NCBI RefSeq assembly: GCF_022539315.1
Contig: NC_066313.1
Location: 64,979,934 to 65,043,933 of the forward strand
Length of the DNA: 64,000 bases
From: Serinus canaria
Lineage: Eukaryota; Chordata; Aves; Passeriformes; Fringillidae
Direction: 5' to 3'
The notes under the pieces were generated by a model that searched no databases, had not been told where the DNA came from, and saw nothing but the letters and a program-made list of their open reading frames with translations. Each line of letters opens with the position of its first letter. The stretch's first letter is position 1. The position numbers were made by a program, and so were the translations under genes. This document shows, in pieces, positions 1-13,100 of this stretch.

Positions 1-3000
1 AAAGTAGCTCTCATAGATTAAAGAGAGTGACAGATGTGTAGCTTTGCAGATCACTCACAAATTTGGCAGCATCTTCCTAATGATTGCTTCTGTTTGCTTT
101 CCTGAGCTGCCAGTGGAGCCAAAACCTAGCAAGCACCTGCTTCCAAGCAGGCAGAGCTTTAGAAAAGGAGTCAGAAGAATGATTTCATGCTTTTGCCTAC
201 TACTTCCCAGACAAGGGGATTTACAAGGTAACACGGCTCTCACACAGTTACCAATCATAGACATGCATTTGGCAATGTAGAATCTAGCAATTAGGAATCA
301 GCCAAAAATACTGGTTTGCTTCAGTTTTTAACATCAAAAACTGGCACTCTGCCCTGCCATTACAGCAGGCTGCACCAAGATGAGACAAGAAGGTCCTCTG
401 CATTCCACCTTGTTCTGTCCACTCACGCTGTATTTACCAGACCTCATGCAGATTGTACTGCAAAGTCAAGTTCTGTATTTCTACTTAAAATATTGGTCAT
501 GTTTTTGTGGGGCACTCACACACCATCAGGTAGACAGATGGAATCACAGTCTGTTGAAAAGAAACAAACACAGATCAATAACTACAGTCTGATTTGTGTG
601 CTCTAAATATTGTCAAAACATGCAGGAAGAAAAGGCTGGTGGACTTCACAGAAATCTCAATGCACTCCAATACTCCATACAGGGAAGTAGCATCCACAAG
701 AGTTAACTACAGTGGGAGAAGTGTCTGCAGGAAGACAAACAAATAAATAAATAAGGATGGGGAGCATTTCACATTCTTTCAACCATTTATATTTAATGAT
801 CTCTATACAACACAGTCTACAGTTCTCCCAATAAAAGAGCCACGCAACATGTGAATGAGAACAGGAATGCATAAACTCTGAGATCAAACCTTAAGTCCTC
901 TATCTTTAAATTGAAAATAACAGTCCTTTCCCTATTGATTTTTTCCCTCCTCTTTCATTTGTGAAGAATTGATTTTTCTCGGCTGTGTTTGCTGAAGTGT
1001 CCACACCTGAAGCTCACTGCTTGCTTTAATCTTTGTATTTGTTCATCCATACTTCCAAGTAAGCCATGTCAAATAAGCACCTGAGAGCCCCAGCCCCACA
1101 CTCACCAGTGGTCTTAACAAGTCTCAGAAATCCTATCCCTCACACATTATGACTGAAAGATGAGAAAGCTACTCCTGCCTTCCAGGAGGATGCTCAGAAG
1201 CCATCCCTGTAGCTGGAGATCCTCAGGACAAAGCTGTGTCACGTATTTTTGCAGGACATCCCAGGGCAGCAGAGACAACAGAAAAAAATGCAACAGAATC
1301 TTATGCTGTTCTCCCAGCAGCTCCTGAGAAGACAGCAGAGTAGTAACTCCAGGCTTATCATGTCTGAACATCCTCAGGAAACCTGGCACAAAAAAAAGGG
1401 AAGCCTTGGAAGAACAGAGAATTTTAGGAGATCCAGATGAAAAGACAGAAAGTACTCCTACAATAAAGCCCTCACCACAGCTACTGGCTGTTTCTCTCGC
1501 TCTCTGATGCATTTAACAAAGGAGCTCACACCACACTTTGCCAACCTACTCAGTTCCTCTGAAGACAGCTGGACTAGCTGGAAGAATGCCAGACAATGCA
1601 AGTCCTTCAAATCCTGTGGCTATATGACTTCAAAATTGTAACACACATTTACATTTTTCTTTTTCTACAAGGAAAAAAGTTTTACTGCAATTTTCCAATA
1701 AGACTGATTTGGGGATTAATTAAAATAATAATTTAAAAACTGTAACAATTGAGGCTAAATCTCTACTGCTTATGAAACACTAGGATTTTAGCATGAATCC
1801 TTCCCACAGAAAAAAGGAGCTCTTAACTCTCAGACCAGGCCAGTCTGCGCAGCATTTGTGACGTATGCACATCTGCTCTGAACACGTATGGCTTATTTCA
1901 CTTTTGACCCGAACTAAGACTTGCAGATGTGAGAGGCATTAATCCACTTGGGCAATCAATCTCTTTCGTGCTACAAAAACCTGCATGTAGCACAAAAAAA
2001 CCCCAGTAATTTGCATGTAATTGTTAACTGAAATTTAAGGTTTTTAAAGGAAATTTAAGGTAATTAGCCATGCTGCAAGCCTATGCATTTGAAATCCTCA
2101 AACACATTCCTAATCTAATATTCAAACTTTTGGGGGGGTTTGACTTAAGTCCAATTATTTTAAACCACTCATGAGACTTATTGCTTTTCCCTTGCCCTTT
2201 GGACCAAGGCACAAATAGAACACAAATTATGGTGTAAGCCAACAATTATACAATTCTACAGCTCATTTATCAGATGGGAAAGAAAGTCCAAATGATTATG
2301 ACACATTAAGCAAGATACACAAATTATAAAACACATCTAAAGCTCCAATTATCTATTTACTATAAGGCAACATATCCTGCTTGTAGGAGATATGGGAATA
2401 GTAAAGAATGAAATTAACCCACTCCAGGTGCCAAAGGGACAGAGACCCCAAGTGAGGGGACGTGAGGGAATGGTCCTCTATAAGGTTACATCCTAAGTGA
2501 ATAGCATGCACATGGCACATTGCACTGTGACCCCCAGAGGCATCCCCCAGTACACAGCAAGGCAAGGGGTGAATTGTTTTTGTATAGCTACATCCTAGTT
2601 GGTTGATCTTCTATGCAGCAGCAATTCCCAAGGAAAAAAACACAGCACAAGTTCTGCCACAGTACTGTTCATTAAAAAACTGAAGTGTCTCACCCTGTGC
2701 AGAGATAAATGATTCATCCGTGTGCCCTGAGGAATATCCAGGCCAAATAAAGATGCCAGAAAAGAGACAATCCCTCCACAAACCAAGTTCAGAGTAAACA
2801 AATGAAGTGAGACCTCTTACCTTTCTGAGAACAGGAAGAAGCTTCTTAAAGTAAATTTGAGTCTGCTCTAAACTTCAGAAAATTTAGTGTGCAAGAAATC
2901 TTTCATCAAAACAAGTGAGAACAAGAGTCATATCACAGGACCACAAACACTACAGCAAAAGAAGCAACTTTTTACCAAGCTTTAAGCAGTTGAGCTTCAC

Positions 3001-3837
3001 TGCATGTAAGCTCTAAATGCCAAATTATCCTAATCAGTTTAGTGACCCTAAGTTTCAAATACATTCAAGAGAGACAGAAGAGCTGAACTCTCCCGGCAGA
3101 TGTGTCCATCTCAGGAGATGCCTTCCAACAGAGACCACCTCTGTACCAGCAGGCTGGCCTGGATTATCAACTCACCCTGGTTCCCAGGAGAACCACAGTG
3201 CATGTAAACCAGATTACTTCTGGAGGAAGTTAAACCAGAAGCAAGCCCCACTCCAGTGGCACAAAAAACATACTCCAAACCCCAACAAGGTATTAAGGGC
3301 CTGCAATAACAACTGCTCCCCTTGTTTCCATCTGCTGCTGCACAGCTCAGGAGCTCTACCTGCTCATGTAGACATGGCCTCCAGCATACAGTTCGGAAAA
3401 ACAACTCTAAATCTGTGAATTTCAAGGTGCTGCAACCATTTCAAATTCCTTTTAAAAAGAAGTCATGCTGCTGATGCAAGACATATAGTTCTTTAATATT
3501 ACTAGATCAGTATTTGTTGGATATTTTATGGTTCCCTTTATTCCGCTTGGCTCCTGCTGCTTCTTTGAACCACCCTCCCTTATTTTCCAGTTCTTACTCA
3601 TCACCTCCCAGCTCTAAAATATTTATCATGTCCCTCAATTATGGCTGAGAAAAAGAATCACAACTAACCTATGTTGAATTCGGAAAGCTAAAACATAAAA
3701 TATATCAAGAGCAAATGGTAAGCTGCTCTCAAAACCATCATTCTGAACTTTAAAGATTAAAAACACTTCTCTTCTATATAGTGTCACTTATTGCTAAGAT
3801 ATTTACCTTTAAATATAAGGTATTAAATATGTCTAAT

Positions 3838-3862
3838 TTATATAAATTATATATTTATATAA
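3838..3862. repeat. AT-only inverted repeat
   Basis: Two perfect 10-bp arms, 3838-3847 and 3853-3862, are separated by 5 bases. Both are made only of A and T, inside an AT-rich tract running from about 3815 to 3872. This can extrude as a small cruciform, but palindromes of this size are common in AT-rich DNA. Confidence 0.5.
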
Positions 3863-5882
3863 GAAATATATCAACTCTGCATGAGATCACCTTCATGCAA
3901 TGATCTCCAAATTTAGTTAAATTACCAAAGTAATAATTTCTAGTGCATTAACATTTCAAATTACTAAAGCACACAGTGAAGTGCAGAAGAGCTGAGCAGT
4001 TCAGCAGCTTTCTACAGCAAGCCTGTCACAGATGGAAGAATGCATTGCTAGCCTTCCAGCTTCTTGTCTGGAATCAAAAATACAGCTTCAGACTTCTGCC
4101 AGCTGAAAACTGAGCTGTTTTGAAATCAAAAATGCCACTGTCTTGACAAATACTAGGTAAAAACCAAATCCAGGAAATGCTTTGGCATTAAGAAGCCAAA
4201 TCCTTGTCACAGAAATTTTAGATTATCATCCTGTAAGGGGTTTCACAACTGCAGAGATCAATGTACTAAAAGGAAAACCACTCTTACAACATACTGGTAT
4301 TTTTTTTTTGGGTGCATGAGTAGTCCTAAATAAAAAAAAAAAGTGAGAGTTTCAAAAAGGGTTTCATGCATTGTTAGTACATTTAAAATGTTTGCCTCAG
4401 GCAGGAAAAAAGATCAAGCAGTTATAGAACAATCTCAAGTCCACTGACCATAAACAAACAAAATGTAAAAGGTACAAGTATACTTAAAGAAACAGAATGA
4501 ATTCAGGTCCTTTGCTCTACAGTGTCTGAGCATCTTCTAAAAGGATGCAAAGAAACATAATTATCTATTATTGTCATCTTAAGCTCAAGTCTACAAATCT
4601 CTCCTGGGAAAAACCACATATGCACTGCAGTGTTTGGGGGATTTGGAGTTTTTTCATTCTTTTTTGTCCCTCACATGCATCTGCACATTTGTTTATCCTT
4701 AGTCATGAGAACATGGATGATTTGATAATGGCCTCAGGGAAGATGGATGGAGCAGCAAGATCCAGATGAGTCTAAGCATCATTAAGGAAATAGATGGTCT
4801 GTAGCAAGAAACTGAGAAAAGTTACAAAGGAGAAAAGATAAACTACAACTCACTTTATCCAGCATGTCTTGCTGTATAAAAATTAACACACTATGTGCAT
4901 CTTCAATTTTCTAAATGACTAGAAAAAGGGACTATATTGGGGTAGATCAAGTTTTTCAAGGTTTTCTAACTGCTGTAAGGTATAGACCCCGAACATGCTC
5001 GCTTCATTTCAATCACCTCTCACCATAAAAGCAGTTTCCTTTTTTTTTCCTTAATACTTAAAGGGAATTACAACTTGAGCATCTGGAAACGTAGCTCCAA
5101 GCTTCAAAACTGCTTTCCATATACTGCACAAGGAATGCTCTGCCTCCCTCCTGTGCTCTTGTAGTTCCCAAAAGAACCCAAAGTTCCCACTCTTCAAGAT
5201 CTATAAATGGACAAAAAAGTACCTAAGTCTCTTGCTGTAACCCCACCACGTTCAAACAGGAAACAGCCCCAAAGAGGAAGACAAAACTGCAATGTATTTG
5301 GTTACAACCACTAGGCAACACCTGAGAAGGTCACTCTGGCTTTATTTCATCTTTCAGGCACTGTAGGTAATTTTAAAATAACATAACTGTTAACTGGTTA
5401 CCACATTACAGACCCAAACACAAGGAGATATTTACGGTCACCAAGCAATATGGAGTTTAATGTCCCTCTCTTCAGAACACAAGATACTCAAAGAAAGTCA
5501 AGTGGATAATATGATTAATGGCAGGGTGTTAAACTGTACAGTCTAACCCTGGAGGACCCTGGAGTCACACAAGCCTTGCCACCCTAAGTCTCTTGCAGCT
5601 ACTTCAGCATTAGAGTTCCCACACTGACACTGTGCCTGGAAAGCAGAATTTGGTTTAGAAAAGACAAAGATTACAGCTTTCTGCCCAATTTTGAAGCACA
5701 AAAGAGGCAAAAATGTAACCATGTTCACAACTGAATTAATTCTACTCAATCATGACTTGCACCATATCACCACCAAAACATCTTCAAAGATCTTCCCTTC
5801 TTCCTCTCCTCGCCCCTAAAAAGAAACTCAGATTTCACTTAAACATCTGTGCTGTGAAACTCTCTTGAATCACTACGCTTAC

Positions 5883-5997
5883 TTTCCAGGGTTTCCCTTA
5901 CTGTCATCAGATCACCTGCTCTTTGATTTGGCAAATGTATTGCACCTTTGTTATCCATGCACAGGCTTTTAAGATAGAGCACATTTCTGCCCTCAGA
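5883..5997 (-). other. Candidate minus-strand exon (unproven)
   Basis: On the minus strand a pyrimidine-rich tract ends in an AG at 5998-5999. It is followed by a 115-nt segment open in one frame (38 codons plus one base) and a donor of form GGAAA|GTAAGC at 5882. The translation begins SEGRNVLYLKSL and ends MTVRETLE. I do not recognise the protein. It lies where an intron of the putative minus-strand gene would be, so it is in the orientation expected for an exon. Chance open segments with good splice signals are frequent in vertebrate introns, so this is only a candidate. Confidence 0.18.
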
Positions 5998-7133
5998 CTT
6001 CAGGGAAAGTAAGGGAAGTCACTTTGAAATTCCAAAAATCAAATCTTGTCCTGCCAGCCCATTTTTAAGTTTTAGATCTCTGAGGCCCAACCCAAATAGT
6101 TCTTCAATGTCATTTGAAGCTAAATACATAAATGGAAAGCTCTGGACAGGTAGGTGGGAACAGCCAAAACCAGAAGTTTATCATGGAACCTGATAAATTT
6201 CACTTAGGAGGGGAAAAAAACCCCTCTTGCGGGTGTCTGCTACTGAAGACCACTGGCTCATGCTCTCACAGGCAGCGATCACCTGCTCCAGCCAGGCCAG
6301 CAGCACCCAGGGACTGAAAACCCCTTCCTTCCCACTGGAGGACCATGTCTAGAAATGTGATAGGGTGCAAGACCCCCACACTATGTGTCATGCCTGTCCC
6401 TCCCTACCACCCTTCCCCACACCCACTTGCACTTCCCCATCTCTCAGACACATCAGTCCTCTGGGCCTGCTGGTTTCTCCTCTGCCCTGATCCAAACATC
6501 CTCACCTCAGGTCTTTGCATTCAGTTACACATCCCTTGACTCGCACCACAGTAACAAGAAAGTAAACCCAGGCTTCTTTCACCAGATGAAGAGCTCCACC
6601 AAAACCCTGGTGCTGGGGACAGACACTGGAATGGAAGAGCAAGGGTGTCCAATCCCCAATGCATCCCTGACTCCCTCAAAGGGCTCTTTCAGGCTGCTGC
6701 AAACCCTATGGTCTCAACTTTACCAACTCTGGAATCTACAGACAAAAATCCAAACCCCAAGAACACTAAAAGATTAAAAAAACCTGCATTGTCAGCCAGA
6801 ATTTTCAGAGGAGGCTGGTCTTCTCAGAGCTGATGTATCCAACTGGAGAGGTCCTAAAGTGGTTAGATTTTGTTTGCTATTCCTTTCAAAGCTAGTCTTT
6901 AAGGATGGAAGCAAATCGTCAAAAAAAACTAAGACTCTTGAGGCTTTCAGAAAGTTTGAGAGGCAATGCAAAGCAGCACTCTGAACTTTAGCTCTTCCAT
7001 GCAGACACTACAAGACTAATTTGCTGTAATAGATTTAATGGCATCACAGACTCCTATGTATTTACACTGCTCTGCAATATTGAAGTTTTCCAACCCAGCA
7101 GCTTCAGATCTGTATCACGGGGGAGCAAAAGGG

Positions 7134-7164
7134 AAAAAACAAACAAACAAACAAACAAACAAAA
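7134..7164 (+). repeat. (CAAA)n microsatellite
   Basis: A run of about six CAAA/AAAC units follows a short A-run. This is a simple tetranucleotide repeat with no associated element visible. Confidence 0.9.
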
Positions 7165-10100
7165 CCTCTACATAGTTTTAGGCACTTCCCAAGTCTGGTA
7201 AATTTGCAAACACAAGAAAGCAGCCAGAAACTGTTCACTGAAATCCAAAGGCAAAACCCAAGCCAGCTGCAAAATTCATTTCTTAGCACACAAATTACAA
7301 CAATCCTTGATCTTCAGAAGACATCCAGGCATGTGTGGTTTGCACTGTGCTCTACAGTAAACAGTGATCTGGGCAAATTCATCAAGTCCAAAGTCTAAAG
7401 CTCCCACAGAAAATGTCTTGTTAACAACAGTCTCAATGTGGTAAGGACTCTGGTTTGAGTAATTTTTCTCATCACAAGAGCAGAGGTATAAGAGAGGAAG
7501 AGAAAGGGGTCCTTACACATGCTGCTCCCCAGAGATTTACTACATGGTAAGTCAAACAAAAAGCCACATAAACAACCTGTATAAGGAAATTCCACATTCT
7601 CTACAAAGACATCTCAAGACAGGGGAATGGCATCAACACCTCTGGAACCTATCAAGACATTTTATGACAATACCACTACATTTAACCAAGTTATCAGGAA
7701 TCTAGACCACCCATAACTGCATTTTGTTTGTGAATGTGAGGCAAGAGCAAGGTACCCGGTAAAAACTCTTAATCTAGTTAATCTGTTACAAAATGAGGCG
7801 CAGACCAGCCAGATTCCACCTCTTTGTTCCTCCCTTCCCAGCTGGAGGGCGCACCTCATGTACCCAATCCACATGCCATACCAGTAATTCAAACCTGGCA
7901 GTGACCAAATCAAGCTCGTTTTCTTCTTCCTGACTTCTGAAGCAGGTAACACCACTGAAGTTCAAAAACATTTTGTCAATTTCCTCTTTGATGCAGAACG
8001 CCAAGAAGCACCAATGAAGAACAAAACGATAAATATGCAGCAACTTTCCTGCACACCCCCCATCTCCACCCCTTCCCTTCTGCACTGATTTCATGCACTG
8101 TGCTTATGCAATTCATCACAAATAACCTTGTGACAGGTTAGCAAAGGGTGGCAGGGGCAGGCTGCCCTTGTCCTGACTCCCTGGAAGGGCAAGCAAAGCC
8201 AGGAGAGATGCCCCAAGCACAGTAGAAGCAGCACAAGGCACTGAGTTTTGGCAGCCAGGTACCCAGCCCAACAAGGATCAAGGCAGGCCCGGCTCAGAGC
8301 TACAAAAAAAGGAGGAATCTCACAGAAGTCGATACTGATGCAGAAGAAACGAAAGTCAGGACTGAATCTGGTACCACAAAGGCTCGGCATCCTTTTAAGC
8401 ATTCACAGTAACACACCAGAGAAAGATACCCAAGACTTGAAAGAGAAAAGAGATTAATAGGCTGCAGAATGAAAAGCCAACAAAGAAAACAAAACTTCTT
8501 TTGAAAGTTGATTTATACCACCTCTTATGTGGAATAATATAGCAGGTTAAAAGCAAAATCCATGCCTCCTTCATGGTAGAGAAACAGATTTGCAGTGGAA
8601 AAGCTTGGCCAAAAATTCTCAATTTATTTTTGGCAATTTAAACCATTTTCGCATAAATGACTTTGAGAAGGCAAAACTGACTGACACTTTGTTTCACAAC
8701 ACATCAGCCAAAAATCCTGGCTCTTATGCTTCATTTGTTATCACAGCCACAGACTAGGAAGTTCACATCTGATGCTTTATGTATAATCTACCTACACTGC
8801 AAAACACATTGGGATTAGAGTCAGCCTTAACTGAGGTGTGTAACTTCCAGGGATTTCCCTTCCCTTAAAACAGAAGAGCACATCTCTTGTAAAAAATAAA
8901 AACTACTGCAGAACTTATTAATTTATGTAACAGTTTTTACCTAAATTCTAAGTCAGGCTGCAAGTGAGATGTATTTGTGTGACAATCAAACGATTAAGAC
9001 ATTATATCTACAGTTGGGCTAATGCAGCCTATCATTTTCAGAAAGCATTTTCAAATAAAAACAAACCAGCCTGATTTCTGCAACAGAACAAAACCACTGA
9101 CAGGAGAAGTCTTTTAAACCAATAGCAACCAGCAGACTGTAAGGAGTTCATCTTTTCCACGTCTACTGAAACAAACCAGAACTATAGTGGTTCTCCTCTT
9201 TCCCCACTCCTCCCACACATCAGCCTAATTGGTGTTTTGGAATTATTTGATCTTCAATAATTTTCTTTCTTACAACAACCACAACAGGTGCAGAACCGCA
9301 AATTTTTATTGTTATTGGGAGACAGAACTCATGTCTCCTTCACACGGTGTCTCCTGCTGGTATCTACTTTTTTTTTTTACCCTGAGCTTTCAGCAGCCGT
9401 GCCTGCTATTCATAGCGAAAGCCACAGCGGAATCTTTCAAGGCCGCTGGCAGTTGTGGTTACTCCGCTTCTTACAAACACAGCGGCTCCCTGCCAAGGCT
9501 CCCTTGCTACATCAGGTTGAATCATGGCATCCCTCACCGCCGTGACCCCCGAACGCAGTCATGCCACAACTCTGTCTAGTTCCATTAACTACACTGCAGT
9601 GAGATAGCACTTCTGTGCCTACCTCCAGAACAGCCTGCCTCTTCTCTAAGCCAGCCGAGAGGCTGCCAGCACACTCCTTCAGGATGCCTTCAGTTAATCG
9701 CATTTTCATGTTTCAGAAATAACAGTTTTCACTAATTGCCCGCAATATGAACTTCATGGTACACCTTTAAACATGCTGTAGTGGCAAATATATAATCCTC
9801 AAAGCAGGCTCCTATTCATCGTTCATTCTTCTAACCCTGCAGATACAAGCACAGGAAATAAAGCTCTTCGATTAAGTGGACAATAAAGAACAAAAGCAAC
9901 TTCTTTTTAACTAGGTGAAAAAAAGGTGAATTAAAGGAACAAGCAAAGCATCTTATCACTCTTTGGTGATCCTGCAGCAGATACATTTATTGCACAGCAG
10001 GGCACTAAATGTGTTTTCCTATACACTGATAAATTATAAATTATGTGTGCCCTACTTCGGGTAGTACCACTTTTCTTATCTCTTCCAGGATTGAGTCAGC

Positions 10101-13100
10101 TAATAAAAGCCTTAGCATTTCTGACCTTTACTTCATCCAAAAAAAAAAAAATTACCATTCTGCTGCTTAAATTAAGGATTCTGCCTGCAGCCCCTAACGG
10201 TTGCTGTTTCACCCACTCCCAGCAACCCAGTCAGTAACAGCAGCTTGACACTGAAACAAATGCATGTGAGGCTGAGACCAGCTTCTTTAGATGACATATG
10301 TTGAGCTGCCCCTTCAACACTCCTAGCTGAGAAGTTTCCATACTCTTCAGATCACTCCATCTACCAAAATCTTGACAGGGTTGAAACAGTGATGCTGTCA
10401 GGGAGCAAGAAAAAAATTCTGCTGCTCAGGGAGCAAAGAAAGGAAAAATAAACCCCACCCTCCCTCCCTCCCTAGCTTGTTGTGTGTCTGCACCTCCAGC
10501 TGCCTTGGTGCACTGTGTCAGCGGATGAAAACAGATGGGCTTGACAACTCCACTGGCTCTCTCAGAGAGGCCAGTTGGCAGAGGCAGCAGTCCTGTTCTG
10601 GGTAGAAAAGGATAGTTTATTATTTCCTGTTCCCCAAGTCTGAATGTTCACTTTCATTTTGACTACATGGGAAAAAAAAAGAAAATGTTTCTCTTTTGAA
10701 CACATAATCTGAAAAATTCACACATCCACCTACTCCTGGCAAGTAAGAAAACTTCACGAGTGTAATCTGGTTCTGCAAAAATTAATCTTCTGTTTGAAAA
10801 CTAAGACAACTTAAAAGTTATGACTGTAGAGATAACCTCTCAAACATGAGGAAGTTTATAGCAAAGCAATGAGCTACAGAAATGCTCCCACTAATTCTTT
10901 GCACCACTTCAGAGCAAAAGCATTCCTGTCAAGAAAACCAGGGGACAACACCAAAACTGACAAGCAAGCCCAAATTTCAAACTTCTGCTACTCTAACTTT
11001 AGGGTACTCTGGAGAAGCTGACTAGAAAGAGATGTAAAGAGCTACAGGGGCACACAAAAACAGGACAGTTAAGAAAAGCATGCAAGAGTGAAAGCACCCA
11101 AAACACGTCCAGTACAACCAGGAGCGGTAGGAGATGGATGTTCAGCCTGCTAAACAGTACAAGATAATCCAGAAGATGATCTAAACTCAGTACACTTTCT
11201 TTAAAAGCATATCAGCAAGTTCACCATAAAGGCATTTGTGGTAAGCTTTGCCCCAACAAGATTGTAAATGAGTGGGTGATATTTTACAATCAATGCTTTA
11301 CATTTCAATGCACAAACTAATGCAGAGTGCAAGTGCCTGTAATGCATCACAACTTCACAGCCCTGCCTCCAGGCAGAGCCTGAAGAGTAATGCTGCCACA
11401 GCTGCATCTACCCCAACCACTTAAGCTGGCAGAGCTGTGTTTCAGGAGACTTCAGCATCTCTCTTGAGCACCTCAAGATGCAGAGGAGCAACCTCGAATT
11501 GCGTTTACAGGAGAGGTGGCATGGTCAACACACTATTTTTTTTGGCCCACTCCACATCTTTAAGGATCAGATTACCAAAGATGTGAGTCATCCATGTAAG
11601 ATATTAACCCCAGCCCAGGTGTGGGTGGTCATAATGCACTGGCAGCAGTCATGGGTGTCAGTATTACAGGAGGTTTTGTAAGGCAAAAATGTTTGAACTG
11701 AGTAGATATGAAAAAGCTATGCTATTTCACTACCACCCAGGTCATTTTCCCACTCATCTCTCCACTTCAGATGCCTCAGAAACATTGCTAAAGCTGCTAG
11801 GTCTTGGAGCCTATTCTCATTCATAGTCAAGATCACCAAGAAGCTTTTTGAAATTTTAACTCATGATTTATGTCCAGAAATAACCTGAAATATGAGTGGG
11901 TTGAATAGAAAAACTGGCTATGAGAAACCATGAAATAGGAAGGAACTGGACAAGGCACTAGTTTTAAGAGCAACTGCGACATTCACACCAGAAAGCCATC
12001 ATGATGGCAGCAAGGCAGGGTGCCCTTGTCACCTTTCTCCTGGCTGCACAGACCTTCACTTTCTCCCTACTAGAAAGGACTCTTTGCAAGAAGGCACTCC
12101 TAAGGAGACATTTCTACTTTTAATGAAACAGCCATTGTTTATCCTAAGGCTTTAGGGCTAGCTTGTGAGAGCAATCTTCTGCACAACTGTTAGCTGTCTT
12201 CTGTGAACACTCACAGATTGTACCATTGTAAATACTTCTGAGTGTTTTGGACTTCAAAAGAAACTAATCCCAGCTGACAGCCCAACAGCATCAGCAGATT
12301 TTTCAACAGGAATTACTAGGCAGGTTATTGCAGGTGAGAGCTCCTCAGAGTCAGGATGACCAGAGCCCAGAACACAACAGAACTGCTCAGTTGTCTCCAG
12401 CCTGGTAGCACAGAACCACTGCAAGCCCAAGGTGAAAACTTTTTAAAAAACCTAGAAAACAACACTAAAAAAAACACTGGAAAGTTGCTGGAAACTGTCC
12501 ATTAAGGAGTCATTTCACATCTGTCAGGCCCACAGGCCTCTGAAAGGGCTCACTGACACGAATTATTCAATTCCTGCAAGACACTGCAACTGGGCCAGTG
12601 ACTACTTGAGCTACTGGCCAGGGAAAGTAAGCAACACTTCTTCCCAGGATACAGAGACTGGGCTGGAGATGCATCAACCTTCTAGCAAAGGAGAGGGTCA
12701 AGAGCAAGGTTCACAAGCAGAGAAGAGGCAGAAGCAGCAGTCAGGACACAATCCAGCTGCACTGAGTGAGAGCACAGGAGAGGGGAGGAAGTTCCTCAGA
12801 GAGGCAGCAAGGCAGGCAGGCCAGAATGGCCAAGCGCACATACCAAACTCACCCTGTGCTCTGAGGAACACAAAACATGTACATCAGCCTTGAAGGAGCT
12901 GGGCGGAGGTGGAGATGGATCTCAGGGGGTCTCAATCTCAAGCACAGGACATGGTGCTCTGTGTGATGAAGTCCAGAAACATCAGCCTCGGGAGAGACTG
13001 TTGGCTCACCTCCTCCTACAGCTGTGCATTCCAGCCGTCCCAAAGCTCTGTGCCAGAGCAGCCCAGCTGCTGGTCACTTCTTACATGTGAACTGGGAGTA

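Larger units (their letters stand above)
1..7133. other. Non-coding AT-rich region, probably intron or intergenic
   Basis: I see no recognisable gene, RNA or complete mobile element here. All reading frames are short, mutually overlapping on both strands, and none resembles a protein family I know. The plus strand shows more C than G and more A than T in sampled lines, which would fit minus-strand transcription from the CpG island at 39-40 kb. The only structured items are an AT-rich stretch near 3.8 kb and exon-like segments on the minus strand (for example 5883-5997), listed separately with low confidence. Confidence 0.6.

Noticed and set aside
1476..1619. Minus-strand exon candidate open for 48 codons with donor GTG|GTGAGG
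   Set aside because: The upstream acceptor lacks a pyrimidine tract and the peptide matches nothing known. It is typical of chance pseudoexons.
2821..2867. 47-nt minus-strand exon candidate with donor AAAG|GTAAGAG
   Set aside because: Good donor and fair acceptor, but 15 codons is too short to judge and there is no partner exon in matching phase nearby.
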